From Mycobacteroides abscessus ATCC 19977 (GTDB lineage: Bacteria > Actinomycetota > Actinomycetes > Mycobacteriales > Mycobacteriaceae), in NCBI RefSeq assembly GCF_000069185.1, contig NC_010397.1, positions 2,542,001 to 2,606,000 of the forward strand: a stretch of 64,000 nucleotides of DNA, given 5' to 3'. Numbering within the stretch: position 1 is the first letter of the stretch; every line of letters starts with the position of its first letter. Of the stretch, positions 41,474 through 50,306 are shown piece after piece. The position numbers and the translations under genes were made by a program. Under the pieces are notes generated by a model. That model saw nothing but the letters and a program-made list of their open reading frames with translations. It had not been told where the DNA came from and did not search any database.

Positions 41474-43273
41474 CTATGGCCGGTCCCGCTTTGGGAGCGG
41501 AACATACTGCTGCAATTTCTGTTTGATGCCTTGTCGGGTAAACCCGGCGGTGTCTTCGTCGCCGCCGACGACGGCGCCGACCAGCGATGTGACCTCGTCG
41601 ACCGTGGCGTGCGGGGGAATGGGCGGAACGTCAGGATCGCAGCGTACGTCGAGTACGGTGGGCCGATCCGCGGAAAGGGCTCTGTCCCATGCGCCGGCGA
41701 TCTGTGCGGGGTCCTCGATGTTGTCGCCGCGCAAGTCCAGACCCCGCGCAAATCTCGCATGGTCGACATCCGGAAGAGTCTGTGATTCAGCGAATTTGGG
41801 CGAGCCTTCCATGGCCCGCATCTCCCAGGTGACCTGGTTGAGGTCGTTGTTGTGCAGGACCACGACCACCAGGCGCGGATCGGCCCACTGCCGCCAGTAC
41901 CTCGCGATGGTGATGAGCTCGTTCATCCCATTCATCTGCATCGCGCCATCTCCCACGAAGGCGATTCCAGGTCGGTCGGGATGTGCCCATTTCGCGCCGA
42001 TGGCATACGGCACACCAGGTCCCATGGTCGCGAGCGTGCCCGACAGCGAGCCACGCACGCCGTCGGTGAAGCGCAGATGACGCGCGTACCAATTGGCCGA
42101 GGAGCCGGAATCCGCGGTGATGATGGCATTGGGCGGCATACGTTTCGTCAGCTCCCAGAAAATCCGCATGGGATTGACCGGATCGGCGTTCGTCATGGCG
42201 GTGCGTTGCACGGTTGTCCACCAGCCGCGGGTCTTCTTCTCTATGTGCTCGCGCCATGAGCGATCGGGCTTGCGCTCCAGAAGGGGGATGAGGGCTTGCA
42301 GTGTGTCTTTGGCGTCGCCAACCAAGTTGAGTTCATACGGGTAGCGCATACCGATCCATTTGCCCGAACGGTCGATCTGCACCGCGCGGGCCTGCCCGAG
42401 ATCCGGAAGGAATTGAGTGTAGGGAAAGTTCGATCCCACGGTGAGCAGGGTGTCGCAGTCGCGCATGAGATGCCAACTGGCGGTGGTGCCGAGCAGACCG
42501 ATAGATCCGGTGACCCAGGGAAGATCATCGGGCAGCACATCCTTGCCCAGCAATGCTTTTGCGGCGCCTGCTCCTAAAAGGTCGGCAAGGGCGGTGAGCT
42601 CGGCAACGCACCCACGGGCGCCCTGCCCGACAAGCAGGGCTACCTTCTTGCCCGAGTTGAGCAAGTCGGCCGCTGCCCTCAGGGCGTCGGGAGAGGGTAT
42701 CGAACGGGATCCCGACATGCCAAGGCTTGACGGAACCTGCTTGAAGGCATGAACAGGCGCTTCATAGCCGAGGTTGAATACGTCGGAGGGCACGATGATG
42801 GCCGTCGGTGTGGCCTCGGACAGCGCTATTCGTATCGCTCGATCCACCAGGTTGGGCAACTGCTGGGGCACCATGCACTGCTGCACGTAGTCACTGCAGA
42901 CGTCTTTGTACAGGCTCAAGAGATCGACCTCTTGCTGGTATGAGCCGCCCATTGCGGAACGATCGGCCTGGCCGACAATGGCTAGCACCGGGACGTGATC
43001 CAGTTTGGCGTCGTAGAGGCCGTTGAGCAGATGTATCGCACCCGGGCCGGATGTTGCCGTGCAGACACCGAGTTGGCCGGAGAACTTCGCGAAACCCACT
43101 GCTTCGAAGGCGGCCATCTCCTCGTGACGAGCCTGGACGAATTGTGGGTCGTTGTCGGCGCAACGCCAGGCCGCCAGTAATCCGTTGATGCCGTCGCCCG
43201 GATATCCGAAGACCTGTTGGACACCCCATTCTCGCAGGCGGGAAAGCAGGATGTCGCCGACCGTGCTGGACAT
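41474..43273 (-). CDS. Thiamine-pyrophosphate enzyme (pyruvate oxidase/PoxB-like)
   Basis: A 599-aa protein; GAGGAGG precedes ATG 43273. Three-domain TPP fold: VFGYPGDGINGLLAAW and HEEMAAFEAVGFAKF (catalytic Glu) in the Pyr domain, SGPGAIHLLNGLYDA, a central FAD-like domain, and GDGAMQMNGMNELI with later LHNNDLNQVTWE in the PP domain. It fits pyruvate:quinone oxidoreductase or a related acetolactate-synthase-fold enzyme. A SigF-like promoter (43358-43382) suggests stress or stationary-phase use. It may produce acetate or CO2 from pyruvate. Confidence 0.85.
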   Translation of the reverse strand: MSSTVGDILLSRLREWGVQQVFGYPGDGINGLLAAWRCADNDPQFVQARHEEMAAFEAVGFAKFSGQLGVCTATSGPGAIHLLNGLYDAKLDHVPVLAIVGQADRSAMGGSYQQEVDLLSLYKDVCSDYVQQCMVPQQLPNLVDRAIRIALSEATPTAIIVPSDVFNLGYEAPVHAFKQVPSSLGMSGSRSIPSPDALRAAADLLNSGKKVALLVGQGARGCVAELTALADLLGAGAAKALLGKDVLPDDLPWVTGSIGLLGTTASWHLMRDCDTLLTVGSNFPYTQFLPDLGQARAVQIDRSGKWIGMRYPYELNLVGDAKDTLQALIPLLERKPDRSWREHIEKKTRGWWTTVQRTAMTNADPVNPMRIFWELTKRMPPNAIITADSGSSANWYARHLRFTDGVRGSLSGTLATMGPGVPYAIGAKWAHPDRPGIAFVGDGAMQMNGMNELITIARYWRQWADPRLVVVVLHNNDLNQVTWEMRAMEGSPKFAESQTLPDVDHARFARGLDLRGDNIEDPAQIAGAWDRALSADRPTVLDVRCDPDVPPIPPHATVDEVTSLVGAVVGGDEDTAGFTRQGIKQKLQQYVPLPKRDRP

Positions 43274-43357
43274 GGTTCCTCCTCGCAGGGATTCTGTGCG
43301 TGACGTGCGTCCGGGCGGCGATGACAAGATCTCCGATCGCCTCGACGCTCGATCGGC

Positions 43358-43382
43358 ATTCCCTATCGGGCGTTGCGCAAAC
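43358..43382 (-). promoter_or_regulatory. SigF-like promoter candidate for TPP enzyme
   Basis: On the reverse strand GTTT, N15, GGGAAT (one mismatch). It lies about 85 bp upstream of ATG 43273 and marks the right edge of the SigF-linked block. Confidence 0.5.
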
Positions 43383-43492
43383 CTGCCGACACGCTGTAAG
43401 TCGCGGGGAACATCTGGCGGCGAGCGGACGCAGGCTCCTGGCCGGCTGCCGCTAGATTGCGATACCGGTTGCTGTGCTCCGTGGTAACAGAT

Positions 43493-44653
43493 TCACCCTG
43501 CCTGTCTTTCCTGCACCGGCGCTCTGGTTTCGGGGTTGCTGAGGTGCTCTGCCAGGAAAGCGAATCCAGCCTTGGCGAATTGCGGTGCCGCCGTGAGATG
43601 TTCGCCAAACCGGATGGGATGTTCCCGCACGTTCGCGCCCAGCGCAGTCCAACGCCGTAACAACAGCTGTGCCTGCCGGTAGGGGATCACTTGGTCCTGG
43701 CGGCCGATGCCCACCAATACGGGAGCGGCTGGTGCGAGATATCCGAGGCTGTTATCGCGCAGTTGTGCTGCCCAATCGGGTTCGACGAAAGGATCGGCGG
43801 ACAGGTATCGTCCCCGCCTCTTCGGCAGAATCAGCCCCAGAACAATCGCGGCCAGGATATGAGTACGGCGCAGGACTGCTGCGGCAAGGCGCCCGCCCCG
43901 GTTGAGGTAGTCGTGAAATCGAAGATCTGGATAGGCACTGTTCAAGCCGAGACCGGCATAGAGCAGGAGAAACGAAAACAGCCCGCCGTCGAGGTCGGTG
44001 ACAAGCTCTGGAAAGTCCACCGGCGCTGCGCCCACTGCCACCGCCCTCAGACGCACATCCGGGGCATAGCCCGGCTCCAGTTGAGCCGCCCAGCCCGCGG
44101 AGTTGCCGCCCTCGGAGTATCCATAGATGCCGGTAGCACAGTCGGCCCGCAGGCCGGTCTGTGGCAGATTTCGGGCGGCCCGCATGATGTCGAGCACTGC
44201 GCGTCCGTTGGTCTTGCCGACGACATACGGGTGCAGGCCTGGAGTGCCGAGTCCCGGATAGTCGGTAACCGCCACCACCCATCCGCGCCGCACCGCGGCG
44301 GCCAGGAACCACGCCTCATACTCCAGTCCGACTTCCAGCTGACGGGATAGTGCTGCCGCCGATCGCGCGAGTCCTTGTGTGCCCGGTGCGAATCCGAGGA
44401 GAGGTCGGGGAGACGCCGGGTTTGCGGTATTGGGAACGAGGATCACGCCCGACACGGCGATTGGCGAGCCGGCGGCGTCGGTGGAGCGGTAGAGCACCCG
44501 CCAGGCGCGCGCCGACATCGCCAAGCCCGGAAGCAATCGCGCTGTCATCGGAGCCGCGCGCAGTAGATCTCCGGGGGCACCGCCATCATCGAGATGGGGC
44601 GGCTCGTAGAACCGGTCACGGTCGCGGCGGGTGATCGCAGGGGTGTCAGACAT
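43493..44653 (-). CDS. Secretory-lipase family alpha/beta hydrolase
   Basis: A 386-aa protein. Nucleophile elbow GIYGYSEGGNSAGW (Ser in G-Y-S-E-G), catalytic Asp likely in VGIGRQDQVIPYRQ, His in RFGEHLTAAP. The fold matches the LIP/secretory lipase family. No signal peptide is evident, so it may be cytosolic. It lies 25 bp after the FadD gene in a lipid operon (SDR-FadD-lipase). Likely hydrolyses an ester or triacylglycerol whose acids are then activated by FadD. Confidence 0.8.
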   Translation of the reverse strand: MSDTPAITRRDRDRFYEPPHLDDGGAPGDLLRAAPMTARLLPGLAMSARAWRVLYRSTDAAGSPIAVSGVILVPNTANPASPRPLLGFAPGTQGLARSAAALSRQLEVGLEYEAWFLAAAVRRGWVVAVTDYPGLGTPGLHPYVVGKTNGRAVLDIMRAARNLPQTGLRADCATGIYGYSEGGNSAGWAAQLEPGYAPDVRLRAVAVGAAPVDFPELVTDLDGGLFSFLLLYAGLGLNSAYPDLRFHDYLNRGGRLAAAVLRRTHILAAIVLGLILPKRRGRYLSADPFVEPDWAAQLRDNSLGYLAPAAPVLVGIGRQDQVIPYRQAQLLLRRWTALGANVREHPIRFGEHLTAAPQFAKAGFAFLAEHLSNPETRAPVQERQAG

Positions 44654-44678
44654 CGTTGTCCTCAGGCGTCGGTGGCGC

Positions 44679-46325
44679 TCAGCACGCGCCAGGTGAATTC
44701 AGTTTTGCGCGAAGCACTTTGCCGCTCGCGTTGCGCGGTATCTCGTCCAGCACGATGAACCGCTTCGGAACCTTGTAGCGTTCCAATCCTTGTCGGACAT
44801 GAGTCTTCAGTACTTCCTCGGATGGAGCGGGTGCTCCGTCAGCAGCGACAACGAATGCATGCAATACCTGCCCGAAGTCGTCATCGGGTACCCCGATGAC
44901 GACGGCATCGGTAATACCGGGGTACGTGGTCAGGCGGTCCTCCACTTCACCGGGGAAGACATTTTCGCCGCCGGAGACAATCATGTCGTCGGAACGGCCA
45001 TCGATGTACAGCCTGCCGTCGGCATCGAAATGTCCCATATCGCCGGTATTTACATGCCCGTCAACGATCTCCTTGGCGGTCGGCCGCGTGGCCTTGTCGG
45101 GGGTGTATCCCTCGTACTCTAGCCCGCCACGTACGAAGATCATCCCGGTCTCGCCGGGCGCGGCCGGCCGGCGATCCTCCCGCAGGATTCGCACGGATAC
45201 CCCAAGGGCAGTGCGCCCGATGGTATTCGGCGAGGCGACCAGGTCTTTGGGGGAGGCGATGGCCACCACGCCGGCCTCGGTGGAGCCGTACCCATTGACC
45301 AGAATCGGCCCGAACGCTTCCAGCACGCCGGATACCGTTGACGAGGAGATCGGGGCCGCTCCGGTGACGATCATCCGCAGTGACAGTTGCCGCGCATCTC
45401 GACGATCGAGGTCGGCGAGCGCAAGTATCCGCTGCAACATGACGGGCACCGCCATCAGCACCGTGACGCGCTGCCGGCGGATGTCCGTCATGGCCTGCTG
45501 AGCGTCGAATCGTCGTCGGCACATCACCGTTCCACCGAGCGCCAACGGGCCTAGCAGCGCGGCCAGCCCGAAACCATGGAAGAACGGTGGCGCCACCAAC
45601 ACACGGTCCCGGGAGCGCAGCCGCACCGTGGCCATCGCGGTTACGCACATGAGTGCCAATTGGCGGGGCTTGATGGCACGTGGCACGCCCTTGGCCAACC
45701 CGGTGGTGCCGGAGGTGAGAAGAGTCAACTTGACGGGGCGGCGTACCGGCGGCGGTTTCGGATGGTGCTGATCTGCCAAAGAATCCAGCGTCAGGCGATT
45801 TTCTTGCGGGTTTTCACGCCACGCCAATACTCGCAGTCCCTGGTACTGAGATTCCTCGACAGCCTGCGAGTATTCGTCGTCGTACACCAGCACGTCGGGT
45901 TCATGACGTTGCAGGATCGCCCCCAGCTGCTGGGGTGTCAATTCGGTGTTGATGAAGACCAGCTCCGCCCCGAGCTGGGCACCGGCCAGCATGGATTCGG
46001 CGAAGCCCCGGTGGTTACGGCAGATGATCCCTACCGACCTCGGTGCCGACGGGGTGCGCGCGTACACCGCAGCAGCTACGGCCTCGGCCCGCCGTTGGAG
46101 GTCACGATAGGTGAGCTGCCCGGAATCGTCGATCAGCGCGGCCCGGTCAGGAAAACGAATCGCACTGGCTGCCAACAACATCGCGGGCGTGGGCCCGAAC
46201 TGCCAAAAACTACGGACCAGCGAGGCCAGGGCGCGGGGGCTCACCGGAGTAAAGGCGCCCGAGGTAACGGCAGCAGGTATCGCAGCACCCCACTGCCGCA
46301 GGCTCTCGCGCAGGTTATTCGGCAT
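44679..46325 (-). CDS. Fatty-acyl-CoA synthetase (FadD, AMP-binding)
   Basis: A 548-aa protein. P-loop LLTSGTTGLAKGVPR, VNGYGSTEAGVVA, then the hinge region GDMGHFDADGRLYIDGRSDD and catalytic Lys near the end in NASGKVLRAKL. It activates a carboxylic acid to acyl-CoA via acyl-AMP. It starts within the 3-prime end of the SDR gene (11-bp overlap) and precedes the lipase gene. Resembles FadD12-like mycobacterial ligases; the assignment of a number is uncertain. Confidence 0.88.
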   Translation of the reverse strand: MPNNLRESLRQWGAAIPAAVTSGAFTPVSPRALASLVRSFWQFGPTPAMLLAASAIRFPDRAALIDDSGQLTYRDLQRRAEAVAAAVYARTPSAPRSVGIICRNHRGFAESMLAGAQLGAELVFINTELTPQQLGAILQRHEPDVLVYDDEYSQAVEESQYQGLRVLAWRENPQENRLTLDSLADQHHPKPPPVRRPVKLTLLTSGTTGLAKGVPRAIKPRQLALMCVTAMATVRLRSRDRVLVAPPFFHGFGLAALLGPLALGGTVMCRRRFDAQQAMTDIRRQRVTVLMAVPVMLQRILALADLDRRDARQLSLRMIVTGAAPISSSTVSGVLEAFGPILVNGYGSTEAGVVAIASPKDLVASPNTIGRTALGVSVRILREDRRPAAPGETGMIFVRGGLEYEGYTPDKATRPTAKEIVDGHVNTGDMGHFDADGRLYIDGRSDDMIVSGGENVFPGEVEDRLTTYPGITDAVVIGVPDDDFGQVLHAFVVAADGAPAPSEEVLKTHVRQGLERYKVPKRFIVLDEIPRNASGKVLRAKLNSPGAC

Positions 46326-47292
46326 GTACGCCGATCCTTTCCGGGGCGTCAATGCGCGTGGTGGTCGATTGTCCGGCCGTTACCCGCGCCAGTGAAGCCT
46401 GGGTATCGCCCAGCCGGCGATAGACGAAACCGAGGATCGGTTCCAGCGGAAAGCGCAGCACCGGAGCCAATATCGCAAACGGGTGTCCATAGGCCGGAGT
46501 CAGCGTTCGCGGCTTGTCTACCACGGCACGGGCTAACACCTTTGCGGCATCCAGTGGTGTCTGGCCGGGAAGCAACCGCATCCAGCGGCTCGGGGCACTC
46601 ATCCGTGTATGCATGAGTCCGGCGTAGAACGTGGTCAGAGTGACGCCGTCGCCGCGAGCTTCCATTCCGACCGCACGCATCCAGATATCGAACGCCGCTT
46701 TGGAAGATAGATAAAAGCCCCACTTGGGCACCACACCAAACATCACGCCGACTGTCGACACATTCACGATGTGCCCGCTTCCGCGAGCGCGCATCCCGGG
46801 CAGCAGTGCCAGGGTGAGCCGCATGGGACCCACGTAGTTGGCGCCGGACGTCGCATTGACATCTTTGGGTCTGTCATAGGAAAGGTGTATCGACCGGCGC
46901 AAGGACTTCCCGGCATTGTGGATGAGATAGTCGACCTCGCCGAAGTCGTGCAGAACCGCCTCCGTGAATTCGGTGATCGATTCCTCGGAGGTCAAGTCCA
47001 GTCGGTAAACCGCTGCCTCGCCGCCTTTTTCAGCGATACCGGCGGCGACCAGCCGAAGCTGCTCGAGAGAGCGCGCGGCCAGCACCACCTGAGCACCTGC
47101 CTGCGCGAAGAGCTCAGCGGTGGCGGCACCCAATCCGTAGGAGGCGCCTGTGATGACGACTATCTTGCCCGCGACTTCGCTTCGTAATCGCTCCGTGCCG
47201 CGCAGGCCACGCGGACCGATCAGATACGCCGCGGCGCGTGCCAGCGGATGGTGTACGACAGGGGACGGCCCAGAGGGCAAAACCGTTGACAT
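46315..47292 (-). CDS. Short-chain dehydrogenase/reductase (classical SDR)
   Basis: A 325-aa protein. NAD(P) motif VVITGASYGLGAATAEL (TGxxxGxG), NAG in LIHNAGKSL, catalytic Ser in IVNVSTVG and Y-x3-K in GFYLSSKAAFD. The start is ATG 47292; longer upstream reading would overlap the TetR gene. First structural gene of the SDR-FadD-lipase operon; probably reduces or oxidises a fatty acyl or alcohol intermediate. Confidence 0.85.
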   Translation of the reverse strand: MSTVLPSGPSPVVHHPLARAAAYLIGPRGLRGTERLRSEVAGKIVVITGASYGLGAATAELFAQAGAQVVLAARSLEQLRLVAAGIAEKGGEAAVYRLDLTSEESITEFTEAVLHDFGEVDYLIHNAGKSLRRSIHLSYDRPKDVNATSGANYVGPMRLTLALLPGMRARGSGHIVNVSTVGVMFGVVPKWGFYLSSKAAFDIWMRAVGMEARGDGVTLTTFYAGLMHTRMSAPSRWMRLLPGQTPLDAAKVLARAVVDKPRTLTPAYGHPFAILAPVLRFPLEPILGFVYRRLGDTQASLARVTAGQSTTTRIDAPERIGVHAE

Positions 47293-47306
47293 CTTGGTGC
47301 TTTCGA

Positions 47307-47987
47307 CTATTGGGTGTTGTTGGTTACAGGAATGAGCGAAGCCGGGTCGGCGAACACAGACAACAGCCGGGCGTCGGGCAACACTGCCTCGACGACGCGT
47401 TGACTCAGCTCGATATCTGGGTCCGACCGCACAGCGCTGAGGATCGTGCCGATGAAGTTGGCGGTGATCAGATCTCGGATGGCGTCGCGAGAGACCCCGT
47501 CGGTATGCATCCAATGCAGCACGATTCCCTCCATGAAGGAGAGCGACCCACTGATGGCCGCGCGCAGTATCGGGGTGGACTCGGTGCCGGTGATTTCGAC
47601 CGCCAGCGCATGCGCGAGGCGCTGGCGGTGCTGTTCGCGGATGCGTCGTACCTCCGCGTCGGCCACATCGGCGAGCAGCGCCTCAAAGGCACGTGGTTCC
47701 TGCTGCGCGCGGTCCAGAAACTTACCGATGCCGTCGGCGAGCCGTTCCAGCGCCGGTCCTCGCATTTGGATGAGATCGCTCCAGAATTCCTCGGCTGCCT
47801 GCTCCACAACCGCCAGGTAGAAGCCGCGCTTGCCGCCGAAGTGGTAGCTGATCGAGCCTGCGGCCACGCCCAGGGACCGCGCCACATCGACGATCGATAC
47901 TTCGTCATACCGCTGCGCGCTGAAGGCGGTCCGGCCCGCCTCGAGCAGCGCAGCACGTGACGCCACGCCCCGACGATTGCCGACCAT
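47307..47987 (-). CDS. TetR family regulator of the lipid operon
   Basis: A 226-aa protein with HTH VDVARSLGVAAGSISYHFGGKRGFYL (split here as residues about 34-60) and a helical ligand domain. It stands at the head of the lipid operon (15 bp before the SDR gene). Two matching palindromes lie upstream of its start, so autoregulation is probable. GTG 47990 is an alternative start. Confidence 0.85.
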   Translation of the reverse strand: MVGNRRGVASRAALLEAGRTAFSAQRYDEVSIVDVARSLGVAAGSISYHFGGKRGFYLAVVEQAAEEFWSDLIQMRGPALERLADGIGKFLDRAQQEPRAFEALLADVADAEVRRIREQHRQRLAHALAVEITGTESTPILRAAISGSLSFMEGIVLHWMHTDGVSRDAIRDLITANFIGTILSAVRSDPDIELSQRVVEAVLPDARLLSVFADPASLIPVTNNTQ

Positions 47988-48002
47988 CACACCTCCAGTA
48001 TC

Positions 48003-48015
48003 TGAATATGATTCA
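48003..48015. promoter_or_regulatory. TetR operator, copy 1 (TGAAT-N3-ATTCA)
   Basis: Perfect palindrome TGAATATGATTCA, 16 bp upstream of the TetR ATG. Confidence 0.7.
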
Positions 48016-48053
48016 AAAAGTAACGGGATGACGAGGCGGCGTCAAGAAGTTTC

Positions 48054-48066
48054 TGAATTCGATTCA
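48054..48066. promoter_or_regulatory. TetR operator, copy 2 (TGAAT-N3-ATTCA)
   Basis: Perfect palindrome TGAATTCGATTCA, 51 bp from copy 1 centre to centre and 80 bp upstream of the divergent PPOX gene. Confidence 0.7.
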
Positions 48067-48145
48067 AAGTGTGGCTCGGTGTCTGTGGAGCTGCGGCCTA
48101 CAGTTGGTGGGGCCGCTCGTGGCATCTGACGGAAGGAAGCTCGTC

Positions 48146-48598
48146 GTGACAGGGATATCCGCGTTCTCCGACTTAGTCGCCCGGGATCACGGTCTGTGTG
48201 TGTTGAGCACGGTGCGCCGCGACGGCAGCGTCCAGTCGTCAGTGATCAACGCCGGCGTCATGCCGCATCCGCGCACGGGTGATCCGATTGTCGCGTTGGT
48301 GGCAGCAGGGGGCACCCGCAAGTTGGACCATCTGCGCACCGACCCGCGTACCACCATCGTTGTTCGCGCCGGATGGCAATGGACGACTGTCGAAGGAATC
48401 GCGGAAATCATCGGTCCGGATGATCCAGCGCCCGGCGTCGACGCCGAATCGCTGCGGCTATTGCTGCGTCGTATCTTCGAATCCGCAGGCGGTACCCACG
48501 ACGACTGGGATACCTATGACCGGGTGATGGCAGCGGAACGACGTGCCGCCGTACTCATCACGCCTCGCCGCATCTACTCCAATCCGGCGGAGAGCTAG
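48146..48598 (+). CDS. Pyridoxamine 5'-phosphate oxidase-fold protein (probable F420/FMN dependent)
   Basis: A 150-aa split-barrel protein from GTG 48146. VLSTVRRDGSVQSSVINAGV, RKLDHLRTDPRTTIVVRAG and a DWDTYDRVMAAERRAAVLI C-terminus are typical of the PPOX class common in mycobacteria. Such proteins bind F420, FMN or haem. It is divergent from the TetR gene with the operator pair in between, and so may be controlled by it. Convergent 4-bp overlap with the second TetR gene. Confidence 0.75.
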   Translation: MTGISAFSDLVARDHGLCVLSTVRRDGSVQSSVINAGVMPHPRTGDPIVALVAAGGTRKLDHLRTDPRTTIVVRAGWQWTTVEGIAEIIGPDDPAPGVDAESLRLLLRRIFESAGGTHDDWDTYDRVMAAERRAAVLITPRRIYSNPAES

Positions 48599-49203
48599 GC
48601 TCTGACAGCCTTCCTCGGGCCGCGGTCACTTCTTGGAAGCATCGCCTCGGCGGTGGCGCGGAGATGGGCACGTGCCTCCGCGGCGGTGATTTCCTGCGAA
48701 AGCCACCGGGAGACCAGCCCCTCGGTCAGCGCATTGAGAACCGAGGCGACGCATTCGGCGTCCACGGATTCGGATACCTCCCCGATGTCTTGGGCGGCCC
48801 GTATGGCTGCGGCGGTTTCGCGCGTCCACTCCTGAGATGTTCGCGCCAGCGGTTCACGCATCGCTTCCTCGTAGACCGCGCACGCACGTAGCTCGTTCCA
48901 GACCAACGAATTCTCCAGCACCGCAGGGGAATCCTGAATCTCGCCGAGAATATGTTCGATAAGCTGTCGTCGTGATACTCCGGAACCGCTGGCGGCCTGC
49001 CGGTATTCACGCGCCTGGTCATTGATGTAAGTCAGGGCCGCCGCGAGTAGGCCATCACGGTCCTTGAAGTGGTAATAGAGCAGACCTGACGAGACACCGG
49101 CCACCCGCGCGATATCGCTGACACGCAGGCCCCGAACGCCGTTCTCGGCGATTGCAGCGGCACTGGCCTGCAGGATCGCTTCCTGTCGACTGGTCACCGA
49201 CAC
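48595..49203 (-). CDS. TetR family regulator (BetI-like)
   Basis: A 202-aa protein. HTH: VSDIARVAGVSSGLLYYHFK (residues about 28-47), then DRDGLLAAALTYI. It follows the agmatine genes (same strand, 80 bp after AguA stop) and so may regulate them; a palindrome at 51379-51392 is a candidate operator. This is inference from context. Confidence 0.82.
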   Translation of the reverse strand: MSVTSRQEAILQASAAAIAENGVRGLRVSDIARVAGVSSGLLYYHFKDRDGLLAAALTYINDQAREYRQAASGSGVSRRQLIEHILGEIQDSPAVLENSLVWNELRACAVYEEAMREPLARTSQEWTRETAAAIRAAQDIGEVSESVDAECVASVLNALTEGLVSRWLSQEITAAEARAHLRATAEAMLPRSDRGPRKAVRA

Positions 49204-49283
49204 ACACTTCCTTCCGCTCTGCGCAGTCCGCTACATGCTAGGGAAGACGGTCGCGCAGGGCCATTTCCCTGCGCCCACCGAAG

Positions 49284-50306
49284 TCACGATGCAGTCGGCT
49301 GTTGCTGCGTGATGCAATGGATGCCGCCACCGCGCGCGAAGATCTCGCGCGCATCCACGGTAACCACGCGGCGCCCCGGATACTCATCGGCCAGAATCGC
49401 TGTGGCGGCGTCGTCGGCGGAGTCACCGAACCGACAGGCGATCACCCCGTCATTGACAACCAGGTGATTGATGTAGCTGTAGTCCACCCAGCTCTCGCTG
49501 TCTCGAAGGACCGCCGGCGCCGGGATAGGTGTTATCTCCCATACCTTTCCGTTGACGTCGTGGCTCTGTGCCAGCAGGTCGACGATTTCCTTGGTGATCG
49601 CGTGGTCAGGATGTGCGGGGTCGTTCTGCACATGAACCAGCAGCCGTCCGGGAGAGGGAATGGCGACGAGGATGTCCACGTGTCCACGTGTGCCGAACCT
49701 CTCCGCGTCTCGAGTGAGGCCGCGCGGCAGCCAGATCACATGTCGCGCCCCGATCGTGCGCGCGAGCTCGACCTCCACCGCATGCCTATCGAGCCCGGGA
49801 TTACGCGAGGGATCGAGCTGCACAGTTTCGGTGACCAGCACTGTGCCCTCGCCGTCAACCTGGATGCCCCCGCCTTCGTTGACCAAGGAGGACGAGACGA
49901 TCTCGACCCCGGCGAGCTGGCCGACAAACCGGCCGATATGCGCGTCATTGTCCCAACGGGCCCAGTCACGCGCACCCCATCCATTGAACACCCAGTCGAC
50001 CGCCGCCACGCGACCATCGGTGCCGCGCACAAAGGTGGGGCCGATATCCCGCATCCAGGCGTCGTCGAGCGGTGCTTCGACCACGTCGATTTCGCGCGAC
50101 AGATACTTGGGCGCTACCGCACGATCGGCCGGGTCGACGATCATCGAAACCGGTTCGAAGTCGATGATCGCGTGCGCAACAGCGGCCCAGGCGGTGCGTG
50201 CCTCGTGTGCGGACTCGGCGTTCTCGAAGACGCTCGCCCCTTGCGGCGGAAACGCCATCCAGATACGTTCCTGCGCAGCTGTTTCAGGCGGCATGAGCCA
50301 GTTCAT
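49284..50306 (-). CDS. aguA: Agmatine deiminase
   Basis: A 340-aa protein of the Porphyromonas-type arginine deiminase family: MPPETAAQERIWMAFP at the start, WMRDIGPTFV, LVNEGGGIQVDGEGT, and the C-terminal catalytic Cys in GGGIHCITQQQP. It converts agmatine to N-carbamoylputrescine and ammonia. The N-terminus overlaps the carbamoylputrescine amidase gene by 4 bp, so both enzymes are coupled, giving putrescine. Confidence 0.85.
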   Translation of the reverse strand: MNWLMPPETAAQERIWMAFPPQGASVFENAESAHEARTAWAAVAHAIIDFEPVSMIVDPADRAVAPKYLSREIDVVEAPLDDAWMRDIGPTFVRGTDGRVAAVDWVFNGWGARDWARWDNDAHIGRFVGQLAGVEIVSSSLVNEGGGIQVDGEGTVLVTETVQLDPSRNPGLDRHAVEVELARTIGARHVIWLPRGLTRDAERFGTRGHVDILVAIPSPGRLLVHVQNDPAHPDHAITKEIVDLLAQSHDVNGKVWEITPIPAPAVLRDSESWVDYSYINHLVVNDGVIACRFGDSADDAATAILADEYPGRRVVTVDAREIFARGGGIHCITQQQPTAS

